Shown here: positions 37,287-44,270 of the stretch, piece by piece | Position numbering within the stretch: position 1 is the stretch's first letter | How the letters are laid out: the number at the start of each line of letters is the position of its first letter | From: Pseudescherichia sp031979925 | GTDB lineage: Bacteria; Pseudomonadota; Gammaproteobacteria; Enterobacterales; Enterobacteriaceae | Assembly: GCF_031979925.1 (NCBI RefSeq) | Contig: NZ_DALZFB010000006.1 | Location: 124,001-188,000, forward strand | Reading direction: 5' to 3' | DNA: 64,000 nucleotides | The notes under the pieces: model-generated | What the model saw: the letters and a program-made list of their open reading frames with translations, nothing else | Database searches by the model: none | What the model was told of the DNA's origin: nothing | Program-made: the position numbers and the translations under genes

Positions 37287-38324
37287 TTATGAACCGACAA
37301 CTAATAGCCTGCACGTAACGCCAGCAGGAGCATCAGTAAATGGGCTGCCATTCAGCAGCAGAGTGCCAACGGATTGCTTAACCGTGACGTTGCATCCGGT
37401 TGTTGTGATGTCTGAAGCAAAACCAGAAACCATCTGGTTGTTATTCCAGGATGTGATTCCGTCTACTGTGGGGGGAGATGTGTAGGTGCTTGCGAACTTG
37501 ACAGCGATCTTCGCGCCAGCAGTTACTACAGTTGCCGATATCTGCTCACTGTAAAGCGAGGTTCCGCGAGGGCCTGTGTCTCCCTTTGGCCCTTGTGGCC
37601 CAATAGCGCCGGTAGGGCCTGCATCGCCCTTGACACCCTGCACTCCTTGCGGCCCTGGATCTCCTTTAACGCCTGCTGCCCCAGTGTCACCTTTGGGGCC
37701 TGCTGCACCGGCATCACCTTTAGGACCGGCATTACCCTGAGCACCTGTGTCACCTTTAGGACCTACCGCGCCAGCTGGACCTGTAAGTCCGGTATCTCCT
37801 TTTGGCCCTTGAGCACCTGGATCACCCTTTGGTCCCTGAATGCCTTGCGCACCCATTGCTCCGGCGTCGCCCTTGTCTCCTTTGGGTCCAGTCAATCCGG
37901 TATCACCTGCAACACCCGGGTCGCCTTTGTCTCCCTTATCACCTTTAGGGCCTTGCGCACCTGTTGCTCCCTGTGGTCCGGTAGGACCTTGTGGGCCAAC
38001 AGGACCTGTAGCACCTTGAGGGATGGTTAGGTTGAGAGTTTGGCTTGGGGCTTCACCTGTTACGCTTGCCGCTGCCTGGGTGGCAGGCTGGCCTGTGGTT
38101 ACCGTCCCTATCGACAAAGCGTTAGGAGCTGGAGACTGTCCGTCTACGCCTTTTGGAATTGCGAGGTTTAGCTTTTGCTTAGGTGCATCACCAGTGATAG
38201 ACGCGCCTGCCCCCTGATCTGGCTGGTTAGTGACTACCTTGCCGATCTCAAGCTCTGTAGTTGTCACCTTGTCGGTCATTACGCGTTGCGGTGGCGAGAA
38301 GCCGTCTTGCGGAAAGAGTCCCAT
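37287..38324 (-). CDS. Collagen-like phage structural protein
   Basis: 345 residues in four parts: a short leader; two copies of a roughly 37-residue motif (IGKVVTNQPDQGAGASITG.. and IGTVTTGQPATQAAASVTG.., about residues 22-60 and 67-104); some 50 Gly-X-Y triplets (104-254, rich in GPKGD and GDTG); and a C-terminal beta-rich domain (255-345). A trimeric fibre or virion appendage is likely. ATG 38324 with GTGAGG upstream is chosen; the open frame extends to 38357. Confidence 0.85.
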   Translation of the reverse strand: MGLFPQDGFSPPQRVMTDKVTTTELEIGKVVTNQPDQGAGASITGDAPKQKLNLAIPKGVDGQSPAPNALSIGTVTTGQPATQAAASVTGEAPSQTLNLTIPQGATGPVGPQGPTGPQGATGAQGPKGDKGDKGDPGVAGDTGLTGPKGDKGDAGAMGAQGIQGPKGDPGAQGPKGDTGLTGPAGAVGPKGDTGAQGNAGPKGDAGAAGPKGDTGAAGVKGDPGPQGVQGVKGDAGPTGAIGPQGPKGDTGPRGTSLYSEQISATVVTAGAKIAVKFASTYTSPPTVDGITSWNNNQMVSGFASDITTTGCNVTVKQSVGTLLLNGSPFTDAPAGVTCRLLVVGS

Positions 38325-38331
38325 GATCGCC

Positions 38332-38565
38332 TCACGTAATAAGAATTTTTGCTTCACCGCCTGATGACCTGCCCCACATCTGCTGAGGAGGAGTCACTCC
38401 CAGCCAACGAGGTGATGGAACCTGATGCCCCTGTGCATTGGTGGCTGGTTTGGTAGGCGAGTCACGAAACCATGCTGTTCCGCTAGTAACCTGAATAGAC
38501 ACGCTTTGAGTGCCGTCAGTAATCTGCTTCCAGTCGGTCGTTAATGTTTCGTCTCTCGTTGCCAT
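38332..38565 (-). CDS. Small phage protein, possible virion component
   Basis: 77 residues, MATRDETLTTDWKQITDGTQ, beta-rich with a central SVSIQVTSGTAWFRD. It ends 7 bp before the collagen-like gene and has AAAGGAG before ATG. Similar small proteins accompany phage fibres, but I cannot assign a role. Confidence 0.65.
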   Translation of the reverse strand: MATRDETLTTDWKQITDGTQSVSIQVTSGTAWFRDSPTKPATNAQGHQVPSPRWLGVTPPQQMWGRSSGGEAKILIT

Positions 38566-38618
38566 GACATTCTCCTTTAACCATTATCGAAGCTGCTCGT
38601 GAACAGCCTCTGTAATGG

Positions 38619-38834
38619 CTACTTCTTGCTCATGATGCTCTTGATGTCTTCCATCGCCTTGTTGAGGCTGTTCAGGTGATCATCCCGGAGCTTACTGATA
38701 GAGCGGAGGTGCTCTTCATTGAGGCGCTGAATCTCTTTGAGGTGCTCGCGGTCTCGGTGCTGCATCCGGAGATTCCAGAAGAGAACGCCCAGGCCAAACG
38801 CTGCAGCGATATTCCATAGCGTGTAGAAGCTCAC
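38619..38834 (-). CDS. Small membrane-anchored coiled-coil protein
   Basis: 71 residues with an N-terminal membrane helix (TLWNIAAAFGLGVLFW) and a charged coiled coil (REHLKEIQRLNEEHLRSISK). It overlaps the o-spanin stop by 4 bp. It ends the lysis cassette; function unknown. Confidence 0.65.
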   Translation of the reverse strand: MSFYTLWNIAAAFGLGVLFWNLRMQHRDREHLKEIQRLNEEHLRSISKLRDDHLNSLNKAMEDIKSIMSKK

Positions 38835-39055
38835 TTGGTTTCCTTCTCGCAGCGTGCCTGGCGGGTTTCGTTGTGCGTCAGGATTTGCCGTTTAGCCTGC
38901 GGTGACAGGTTGGTGATGTCGCTGTCAGTGAGGTAGATGTAAGACGTCCATTCGCAGCCGGTATCAATTATCTTTATCGGAGGGTATTCGCCAGTCCCTG
39001 CGCAACCGGCTATCGACATCGCTATCAGACATGCGAGTAACGTTTTCTGTAACAT
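38831..39055 (-). CDS. Outer-membrane spanin lipoprotein (Rz1-like)
   Basis: 74-residue lipoprotein with signal sequence MLQKTLLACLIAMSIAGC (lipobox SIAGC). Its first 92 bases overlap the end of the i-spanin gene in another frame, the layout of Rz/Rz1 pairs. Predicted to link to the i-spanin and fuse inner and outer membranes at lysis. The open frame extends further upstream, but ATG 39055 gives the signal peptide. Confidence 0.75.
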   Translation of the reverse strand: MLQKTLLACLIAMSIAGCAGTGEYPPIKIIDTGCEWTSYIYLTDSDITNLSPQAKRQILTHNETRQARCEKETK

Positions 39056-39257
39056 GCTTAGCCTCACTGGCTGACTGCTGACGCGCTTCGGATGTCTTCT
39101 TGATATCGTCGAGCATCGCTTTGGTTTCACGTTCGGTAGACGCCTTCTCAGCGGAGGACTTCCCTTTCAGGTGCCCGATACCGAAAAAGGCCGCGGCGAA
39201 CGCGATAATCGCTCCGATCACCGTTACGACACCAAACGGGTTAAGGAACTCACTCAT
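38964..39257 (-). CDS. Inner-membrane spanin (Rz-like)
   Basis: 97 residues from ATG 39257 (MSEFLNPFGVVTVIGAIIAF): one N-terminal membrane helix, then a long charged coiled coil (KASTERETKAMLDDIKKTSE). It overlaps the holin gene by 4 bp and the o-spanin gene by 92 bp. Assigned by architecture and overlap rather than family identity. Confidence 0.72.
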   Translation of the reverse strand: MSEFLNPFGVVTVIGAIIAFAAAFFGIGHLKGKSSAEKASTERETKAMLDDIKKTSEARQQSASEAKHVTENVTRMSDSDVDSRLRRDWRIPSDKDN

Positions 39258-39592
39258 AACCTGCGCTCCAACTGACGCTTCTCTTCCAGCAATTTTCGCT
39301 GCCGGATGAACTGAGAAGCTACGCCGAGCATTACCAGCCCGGGTCCGATATACGACAACCATTGCGGCGGGATGAGGCTTTTAATCTCGTCGGGAAGTGA
39401 GTTCCAGGCGCTCAGTAGCGTATCCGGCGCACTCATCAGGAATACCATCAGCGTTGCACCGGCCGTACTCAGCCATACTGACCAGGCTTTAAACAGGATT
39501 CGAGCGTGGGAGACAAATTCCATTTTGGTGAAGCGCTGCAGAAGCAGGACCACGGCAGCAATAGAAGCGATGATGACAATCCAGACGCTCAT
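39254..39592 (-). CDS. Holin candidate
   Basis: 112 residues with two or three hydrophobic segments (IVIIASIAAVVLLL, AGATLMVFLM, GPGLVMLGVAS) and a strongly basic C-terminal tail (RQRKLLEEKRQLERRL). It follows the endolysin gene with a 4-bp overlap. Probably the timing protein that permeabilises the inner membrane. Confidence 0.7.
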   Translation of the reverse strand: MSVWIVIIASIAAVVLLLQRFTKMEFVSHARILFKAWSVWLSTAGATLMVFLMSAPDTLLSAWNSLPDEIKSLIPPQWLSYIGPGLVMLGVASQFIRQRKLLEEKRQLERRL

Positions 39593-40056
39593 ATCAGACC
39601 CTTGTAGATGTCGTAGGTGCCAGTACGCATAACCTCAGCATGGCGCTGGGCGCGGTTAGGCGTTTGCTTAGCCCACTTGCTGCTCAGCATGCCGTTAGCA
39701 GCCTCAGTGAATTTACCAACGGCGATAAGCGCTAGAGTGTTCTTGAACCCCGCCAACCCGACCACGCCCATCTGATAGGCCATCGAGATGAGGATGTCCT
39801 GCCGCGCCGGGTTGCTTTTCTGCATGGCTGCGTTGATGAATGTGTTACTGCGGCACTCGCGGATTACGCCATCAACGAATGTCTGCGCCCACAAATCACC
39901 AACAGCACGCGGAACGGTGAAGGTGTAATATTTCAGTGCTGCGCCTTTTGGGCCAATCTTGATACCGATACCAACCGTGGGGTAGCCCTCAGTGTCAATA
40001 TACGGCTTCTCTCGATAGCCCTCTTCATGGTTGAGGATCGGGATAATCTGGCTCAT
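39589..40056 (-). CDS. Endolysin, T4-lysozyme family (GH24)
   Basis: Muramidase of 155 residues. Glu12, Asp21 and Thr27 in the segment EEGYREKPYIDTEGYPTVGI have the spacing of the T4 lysozyme triad (Glu11-Asp20-Thr26). There is no signal peptide or N-terminal anchor, so export should depend on the holin. Confidence 0.92.
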   Translation of the reverse strand: MSQIIPILNHEEGYREKPYIDTEGYPTVGIGIKIGPKGAALKYYTFTVPRAVGDLWAQTFVDGVIRECRSNTFINAAMQKSNPARQDILISMAYQMGVVGLAGFKNTLALIAVGKFTEAANGMLSSKWAKQTPNRAQRHAEVMRTGTYDIYKGLI

Positions 40057-40310
40057 TTATTCTCGCCCTCTTTTTCTGCGGCTTTGAGTTGCTCTGGTAG
40101 GGTGTCGAGCTTCTTCTGAATCTCTTCAACTTTCTTGTCGCGCTGCTCGGTGCGCTGCAGGCTTTCAGCACGGAACATGAAGTAGCCTGAAACTACGCCA
40201 CCAATGAAGACGCCAAGAGCGCATACCGATACCATCAGCCACAGTTGCCACTGTCTGTACCATGGCCTCATAAGTTCATTGTCCGGGATGTGATTTGCGG
40301 TGCCTGTCAT
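40053..40310 (-). CDS. Small single-span membrane protein before endolysin
   Basis: 85 residues: a short hydrophilic N-terminus, one membrane helix (LWLMVSVCALGVFIGGVVSG) and a charged coil (RDKKVEEIQKKLDTLPEQLK). Overlaps the endolysin start by 4 bp. An accessory lysis protein such as an antiholin is possible; unproven. Confidence 0.65.
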   Translation of the reverse strand: MTGTANHIPDNELMRPWYRQWQLWLMVSVCALGVFIGGVVSGYFMFRAESLQRTEQRDKKVEEIQKKLDTLPEQLKAAEKEGENK

Positions 40311-40312
40311 AG

Positions 40313-40720
40313 TTAAATCCTCATGGTGGCACGCAAGTGAGCAATCTCTTTTGCAAGCTCCCGGTTGGTCTCTGTCAGCAAATTAACCTGCTGCGATAGC
40401 GATTCATTCTGCTGCTTGAGAAGCTCCAACTGGTGCTCGATTAACTGGAGCTTACCTGTTGCTATGGATAGGTCTTTGAAGTATTGGGTCAGCTCTTTAT
40501 TTTTTTCTTCGAGCTGCTTTTCAAGGCTGGCGTTTTTGGACTCTAGCCGGTCAATGCTTTTATCCTGACGATCCAACATGTCGATATGCTGGGTGTCATT
40601 GGCGTTCTTAGCCTTGTTACTCATCCAGACTCTGGAAAATGCCATGCCGCCCGCCAGGATGTAACCAAGCGAACCTCCGACACCCAGAAAGAACTCTTTA
40701 TTTAAAAGATCAAACGCCAT
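40313..40720 (-). CDS. Membrane-anchored long coiled-coil protein
   Basis: 135 residues: one N-terminal membrane segment (FFLGVGGSLGYILAGGMAF) and about 85 residues of nearly continuous heptads (LESKNASLEKQLEEKNKELT through LLTETNRELAKEIAHL). ATG 40720 has GGAG upstream. It is the first late gene after the tRNA leader. Function unknown. Confidence 0.7.
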   Translation of the reverse strand: MAFDLLNKEFFLGVGGSLGYILAGGMAFSRVWMSNKAKNANDTQHIDMLDRQDKSIDRLESKNASLEKQLEEKNKELTQYFKDLSIATGKLQLIEHQLELLKQQNESLSQQVNLLTETNRELAKEIAHLRATMRI

Positions 40721-40808
40721 GAGGCCGTCTCCGGCTGCCCGGAACATTCCGGCCTGCTGTGAATAAAAAAGCGCCGGTATCGAGAGGGGGGAAATAATCT
40801 CGGGCGCA

Positions 40809-40834
40809 AAACAAAAAGCCAGCGCTAGGCTGGC
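40809..40834 (-). terminator. Terminator downstream of the phage tRNA
   Basis: Minus strand GCCAGC-CTAGC-GCTGGC followed by TTTTTGTTTT, 18 bp after the tRNA CCA end. It would stop unmodified late-leader transcripts; Q should allow read-through. Confidence 0.8.
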
Positions 40835-40851
40835 AGAGGGAGTTTTTTATT

Positions 40852-40929
40852 TGGTGGGCCGCGAAGGATTCGAACCTATCTACCCTTCCCTTATGAGGGG
40901 ATCGCTCATACCAAATGAGCTTCCAGCCC
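40852..40929 (-). tRNA. Phage-encoded tRNA, anticodon CAU (Met or Ile2 type)
   Basis: 78-nt cloverleaf on the minus strand: acceptor GGGCTGG/GCGGCCC (one mismatch, one G-U), D-stem GCTC/GAGC, anticodon arm ATCCC-CTCATAA-GGGAA with CAT at 40893-40895, T-loop TTCGAAT and encoded CCA. The outer T-stem and anticodon-stem pairs are mismatched, so activity is uncertain. CAU could be elongator Met or lysidine-modified Ile2. It lies in the late leader between Q and the lysis genes, where Stx phages also carry tRNAs. Confidence 0.75.
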
Positions 40930-40930
40930 A

Positions 40931-40965
40931 GAAAAGACAAAGCCACCGGCGTTAACCAGTGGCTT
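40931..40965 (-). terminator. Late-leader terminator (tR'-like)
   Basis: Minus strand AAGCCAC, a 12-nt spacer, GTGGCTT then TGTCTTTTC. It lies about 145 bp after the late promoter and just before the tRNA. Confidence 0.6.
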
Positions 40966-41109
40966 ATATTTTTGGTGATGGCTCAAGTCGCGTTTTTGCT
41001 GTCGCCACACAATTTAGCTTTTGGGATTTCGATGTTCCCGATTCATGAGCGCTGTCATCTTGCACTTCATCACCTGCTCTTTCGCTTTTTGCTCCCGAGC
41101 ATACAGCAA

Positions 41110-41137
41110 AATATACACTTTCATTTCGCGAAAGCAA
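41110..41137 (-). promoter_or_regulatory. Late promoter candidate (pR'-like)
   Basis: Minus-strand TTGCTT, 16-bp spacer, TATATT, starting 24 bp after the Q stop codon. This is the expected place for the Q-regulated late promoter of a lambdoid phage. Confidence 0.65.
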
Positions 41138-41160
41138 CACTTTCAGAAAATATTTTTTAC

Positions 41161-41778
41161 TTAAGCGGCTTCGAGAGTAATTTCTTTCTCCATTTCTCGC
41201 TTCATGGCGTAAAAGATTTCTGCATCGAGAACATCCTCGCACCATTTCACGCGTCTGCGGGCGGCTCCCGTCTCGATCCCTGTGTGATAGCTAATCTGCC
41301 TGGCAATATCTTGCGTGCAGTTGCACTCGCAGTAGCGTTTAATGGCTACATCGCGGACTGGGCTTTCACGATGAAAGGCCTTAACCATTACGCTTTCTAC
41401 AAAAGCGGCATCATCTGATTCTTTGGCGAGAGCGATGATGTTGCTTGGTGATGACTGAGGTATAACCAGTTCGCGAGCTTTCTTATACAGCGCCTCGCCC
41501 CTCAGTCCGTCTTCTTCGAATAGCCGCATTACGACCCGTTCAATCTGCCGGGCTTTGTCCTCGCTCCACTGGCTGCGGATCATCAGCCTACCGATTACGT
41601 TGATAGCGCCAGCTGGAGAGTCATCGCCGCGGTTAACCTTGCCCCATACTGAAAGCATGTAGTGAACCCAGGCGCGTTGCTTTGTGGTGATCGTCTTTTT
41701 CGGATGCCGCCAGACCTTACGAAACTGAGCATCATCGGTAAAGTTAACCATCGAGAACACCGGGCTTAGTCGTTTCAT
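41161..41778 (-). CDS. Q-like late antitermination protein
   Basis: 205 residues, last gene of the early-right operon, directly upstream of the late promoter and lysis genes: the standard place of Q. The protein is basic and helical, has a WRHPKKTITTKQRAWVHY segment and a C-terminal cysteine pair (CECNC). I think it is of the DUF1133 type, not the lambda or P22 Q type, but this is from memory. Its ATG overlaps the upstream 51-codon gene (ATGA). Confidence 0.75.
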   Translation of the reverse strand: MKRLSPVFSMVNFTDDAQFRKVWRHPKKTITTKQRAWVHYMLSVWGKVNRGDDSPAGAINVIGRLMIRSQWSEDKARQIERVVMRLFEEDGLRGEALYKKARELVIPQSSPSNIIALAKESDDAAFVESVMVKAFHRESPVRDVAIKRYCECNCTQDIARQISYHTGIETGAARRRVKWCEDVLDAEIFYAMKREMEKEITLEAA

Positions 41779-41930
41779 GCTGCTACCTCTTTCTGCTTTG
41801 CCTGTGCCTTGCGGCGCTCACTGTTGCGGATAATCTGCTGTGCTGTGCCACCGGGGCCGCGTCGGTTGATGTCGAATCCGGCGCGGAGGATGGATTCACG
41901 CTGGTAGCGCTCGATATCGGATCGGTTCAT
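41775..41930 (-). CDS. 51-residue nin-region protein
   Basis: Small basic protein beginning MNRSDIERYQRESILRAGFD. AAGAGGT, the Q ribosome binding site, lies in its last codons, and it overlaps Q by ATGA. Start overlaps the previous stop as TAATG. The tight coupling supports translation; function unknown. Confidence 0.7.
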   Translation of the reverse strand: MNRSDIERYQRESILRAGFDINRRGPGGTAQQIIRNSERRKAQAKQKEVAA

Positions 41931-42022
41931 TACGCCGTCCTCCGGCTATACAGGAAGTCACGACACACTAGCGCGGCGATGAGAGCCACGTAGCCGATGC
42001 AGTAAATGGTTTCGATGCTCAT
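41930..42022 (-). CDS. 30-residue hydrophobic peptide
   Basis: Tiny gene MSIETIYCIGYVALIAALVC with a basic end (FLYSRRTA). One membrane-spanning stretch. Start overlaps ninG stop (ATGA) and stop overlaps the next start (TAATG). Probably a real coupled microprotein, role unknown. Confidence 0.55.
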   Translation of the reverse strand: MSIETIYCIGYVALIAALVCRDFLYSRRTA

Positions 42023-42624
42023 GCGGCGCACTCCTCTTTAATGGCGCGAAGGTTGGCCCTGGCTTCAGCACGAATGCGATCCAGTTCTTCTCGGGTGTAA
42101 CGATGGGTTTCGTTGTTGGATTCCAGCGCCTGCACACTCTCTTCGCCTATCAGCTCGACGAGGGCAGCCCGGTAAGCTTCGATATTTCCTGACTTGTGCA
42201 CATTACAGGCGGGACACTGGACCCATATATTTTCTGCTTTGAAGCGCAACTGTGGGGCGGCGGCGGTGGTACGGTAATGCCCGGCATGCCAGACCGGCGC
42301 GGTCATGGTTCCGCAAGAGATACAGCCATGCCCCTGCGAAAGAAGCAGCTCGCGGCGATAATCATTGACTGCTCGCTGCGTCATCTGCACCCAGTGGCGT
42401 AATGGCTTAACCTCTTTGCGCCGCTCAGTCAGGCGCTGGCGATAAGATTTCTCCTCTTCATGCTGCGCCTTGATGCGCTTAGCCTCGGCTTTCACCTTCT
42501 CCTTTGCGCGGAGGTCGAGAGCGTAGATAGTGCCGTGCTCAGGGCAGCACCAACGGATGTTATCGAAGGCTGGCATAAACCATTCGTTGCAGACCTTGCA
42601 TTTGCGGCGAGGGAGATTAGCCAT
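42019..42624 (-). CDS. ninG: Recombination protein NinG (Rap)
   Basis: Structure-specific nuclease of lambdoid phages that acts on recombination branch points. It has 201 residues. Zinc/HNH-like motifs: CKVCNEWF near the N-terminus with CCPEH, then CISCG, HAGHY and CPACNVHKSGN. Central lysine/arginine-rich helix (EKVKAEAKRIKAQHEEE). Overlaps the upstream small gene by 8 bp. Confidence 0.93.
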   Translation of the reverse strand: MANLPRRKCKVCNEWFMPAFDNIRWCCPEHGTIYALDLRAKEKVKAEAKRIKAQHEEEKSYRQRLTERRKEVKPLRHWVQMTQRAVNDYRRELLLSQGHGCISCGTMTAPVWHAGHYRTTAAAPQLRFKAENIWVQCPACNVHKSGNIEAYRAALVELIGEESVQALESNNETHRYTREELDRIRAEARANLRAIKEECAA

Positions 42625-42838
42625 GATTAGCCTCTCCTTTACGCTCAGCTTTCTGCTTGTGATAAACGGCCCAGCTCAACGCATCCAGCTTCTTGTACCC
42701 GGACTTGTCGTACATGCTGATGCCATCGCTGCAGGCATGATTGGCTTTAACGTCATCTTCCAGCCGTGAAAGCTCCTCATAGCTCAGGGTCGCCAGCTTC
42801 AGGCGATTCCATCCGAAATTGCGGGGCAACTTATCCAT
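42617..42838 (-). CDS. Conserved nin-region protein, unknown function
   Basis: 73 residues, MDKLPRNFGWNRLKLATLSY, hydrophilic and helical. It overlaps both the 56-residue upstream gene and ninG, showing the compact nin arrangement. No function known to me. Confidence 0.7.
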   Translation of the reverse strand: MDKLPRNFGWNRLKLATLSYEELSRLEDDVKANHACSDGISMYDKSGYKKLDALSWAVYHKQKAERKGEANHG

Positions 42839-43001
42839 GATTCCTCCGTGCAGCCAGACGGGCCCAGCGGGAGTCCCACAGGCTGGCGGTGTAGTTTTTG
42901 AGGGTTGGTATTTCTGACGGCAGCGGAGAAGGCTTACGCTTCTCTTTGCGCACGCGGTAGATGTGACGATCTATGAGTCGAGCGAGGGGGCTATGCATCA
43001 T
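42831..43001 (-). CDS. 56-residue basic nin-region protein
   Basis: MMHSPLARLIDRHIYRVRKE, strongly basic. AGGAGG precedes the paired ATGs (43001 or 42998). Overlaps the ybcN stop by ATGA and the next gene by 8 bp. Unknown function; possibly nucleic-acid binding because of charge. Confidence 0.65.
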   Translation of the reverse strand: MMHSPLARLIDRHIYRVRKEKRKPSPLPSEIPTLKNYTASLWDSRWARLAARRNHG

Positions 43002-43453
43002 GCCTCCTGCTTATCGCGTAGCTGCTGAAACTCGCAGCCAGACGGAATAGTCAGCGCCAGACCGAACTGAGCGCACCACGCTTCGACTTTGCACAGGAAG
43101 ATATGCATCTCACCAGTATCGAGCTGCGACGTGTGGCGAGGTTCCCAGGTGGTTTCCTTTGCGCCGGTGATGAAGTCGGTATAGGTGACTTCTTCGCAGC
43201 CGAGATAAGTCTTTTTGAGGTTGCGCTTAACCCATTCCGGAGTAGCGTCATTGCGCCCGGACTTGATGAGGTATTCGCTGATTTCGGTATACCACATATG
43301 GCTTAGCGCATTTTGAGACAGGCTGCGCTTCTCTCGCCACGGCTTAACCTGAAGTCGGAAGCACTGACCAGCATCCAGCAATGGCTGAATCTGCGAACCG
43401 ATGGCTGCGAAGTTGCCGCGATGGAGTTTGATACCGTCTACTGGAAGAGTCAT
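42998..43453 (-). CDS. ybcN: YbcN/Orf151-type recombination protein (NinB-like)
   Basis: 151 residues, the same length as DLP12 YbcN as I recall it, with MTLPVDGIKLHRGNFAAIG and SLSQNALSHMWYTEISEYL. The DLP12 protein (Orf151) is reported as a functional counterpart of lambda Orf/NinB, a recombination mediator loading strand-annealing protein on SSB-coated DNA. Overlaps neighbours at both ends by ATGA. Confidence 0.78.
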   Translation of the reverse strand: MTLPVDGIKLHRGNFAAIGSQIQPLLDAGQCFRLQVKPWREKRSLSQNALSHMWYTEISEYLIKSGRNDATPEWVKRNLKKTYLGCEEVTYTDFITGAKETTWEPRHTSQLDTGEMHIFLCKVEAWCAQFGLALTIPSGCEFQQLRDKQEA

Positions 43454-43545
43454 GCGACCTCCTGAGGAGAGACCGCAGAATGCAGAAAATCGCAGGTGCC
43501 GTTAAGCATCTGTGACGGGAGAGATGTTGCGTTCAGTTGCGTCAT
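43450..43545 (-). CDS. Possible 31-residue peptide
   Basis: MTQLNATSLPSQMLNGTCDF, ending in PQEVA with the ybcN ribosome binding site in its last codons and an ATGA overlap. The coupling supports translation, but the peptide has no recognisable family and a weak ribosome binding site of its own. Confidence 0.4.
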   Translation of the reverse strand: MTQLNATSLPSQMLNGTCDFLHSAVSPQEVA

Positions 43546-43644
43546 AGATATGGTCTCATCTATGACACACGAGCTATGGCTGTTCGGGCCGGGCGGGTTT
43601 GTTCAGAACCCATGCAGTTGTTCAGGCTGCATAGTAATTATAAC

Positions 43645-43851
43645 TTATTTCCGTGAATTACAGAAATTAATCAGCCCGCTCAACGTGCAATTTAGAACCA
43701 GAACGCCATCATGATGGGTTACCGCATAAAGTGGTTCGCTGACCTCATCAAACGTGACGCTGTCTGTTATCTCAGCGTCAAAACCGTAATGCTTTAACTT
43801 TTCTAGCACCTCTGCATCATCCGCATGCTGGCACTCGATGACACCCTTCAT
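43645..43851 (-). CDS. Small phage protein, unknown function
   Basis: 68 residues from ATG 43851 (MKGVIECQHADDAEVLEKLK), with GAGGGG six bases upstream; the frame runs on to 43902 without a better start. Alpha/beta, acidic. Lies downstream of the LexA-box gene and could be cotranscribed with it. Confidence 0.65.
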   Translation of the reverse strand: MKGVIECQHADDAEVLEKLKHYGFDAEITDSVTFDEVSEPLYAVTHHDGVLVLNCTLSGLINFCNSRK

Positions 43852-43932
43852 TGGCAACCCCTCAGAGTAATATCCGGACGGAGAGTATCCACCGAGTGAC
43901 AAGAAAATGATGGCTTTTGCGTGCTATAAGCG

Positions 43933-44190
43933 TCACGGCTCTAGCTGAAAATCGTCATCAAAACTGGGAAGTTTCGTAGTGCTTCCGTACGCCAGAATGT
44001 AGTCAATCCCTCTGCCCAGCGAGGTGGGATGATCGAACTCAAACAGGAATACGTCATGGTATGCGCGACCAAACCACCACCCGCCGCCGTACAACTTGGC
44101 GCGTTGAATGAATATCCATTTGCCCGGCGTAATGATGTCCTGCGTTACGCCACGATGGATAACGTCATAGCCTAAATCTTTACCACCCAT
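43933..44190 (-). CDS. Unknown 85-residue protein behind a LexA box
   Basis: MGGKDLGYDVIHRGVTQDII, aromatic and glycine-rich (KLYGGGWWFGRAYHDVFLFE) with an acidic end (FDDDFQLEP). GGGGAGGGG precedes ATG. A near-consensus LexA operator lies 23-39 bp upstream, so it is probably induced by DNA damage even in the lysogen. No family recognised. Confidence 0.75.
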   Translation of the reverse strand: MGGKDLGYDVIHRGVTQDIITPGKWIFIQRAKLYGGGWWFGRAYHDVFLFEFDHPTSLGRGIDYILAYGSTTKLPSFDDDFQLEP

Positions 44191-44210
44191 AATCCCCTCC
44201 CCTGTAATTT

Positions 44211-44230
44211 TACTGTCTATATATACAGTA
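44211..44230. promoter_or_regulatory. LexA (SOS) box
   Basis: TACTGTCTATATATACAGTA matches the extended LexA consensus TACTGTATATATATACAGTA with one mismatch, and both CTGT/ACAG half-sites are intact. On the minus strand a TTGACC at 44247-44252 could be the -35 element, placing the box over the -10 region of the 43933-44190 gene. Confidence 0.88.
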
Positions 44231-44270
44231 TCAGAGGAGGGGTTTTGGTCAAGGTGCTTTGCGCACGATC

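Noticed and set aside
37560..38030. Periodic repeats resembling a CRISPR or tandem-repeat array
   Set aside because: The periodicity is 9 bp and encodes Gly-X-Y triplets of a collagen-like protein; there are no spacers or conserved long repeats.
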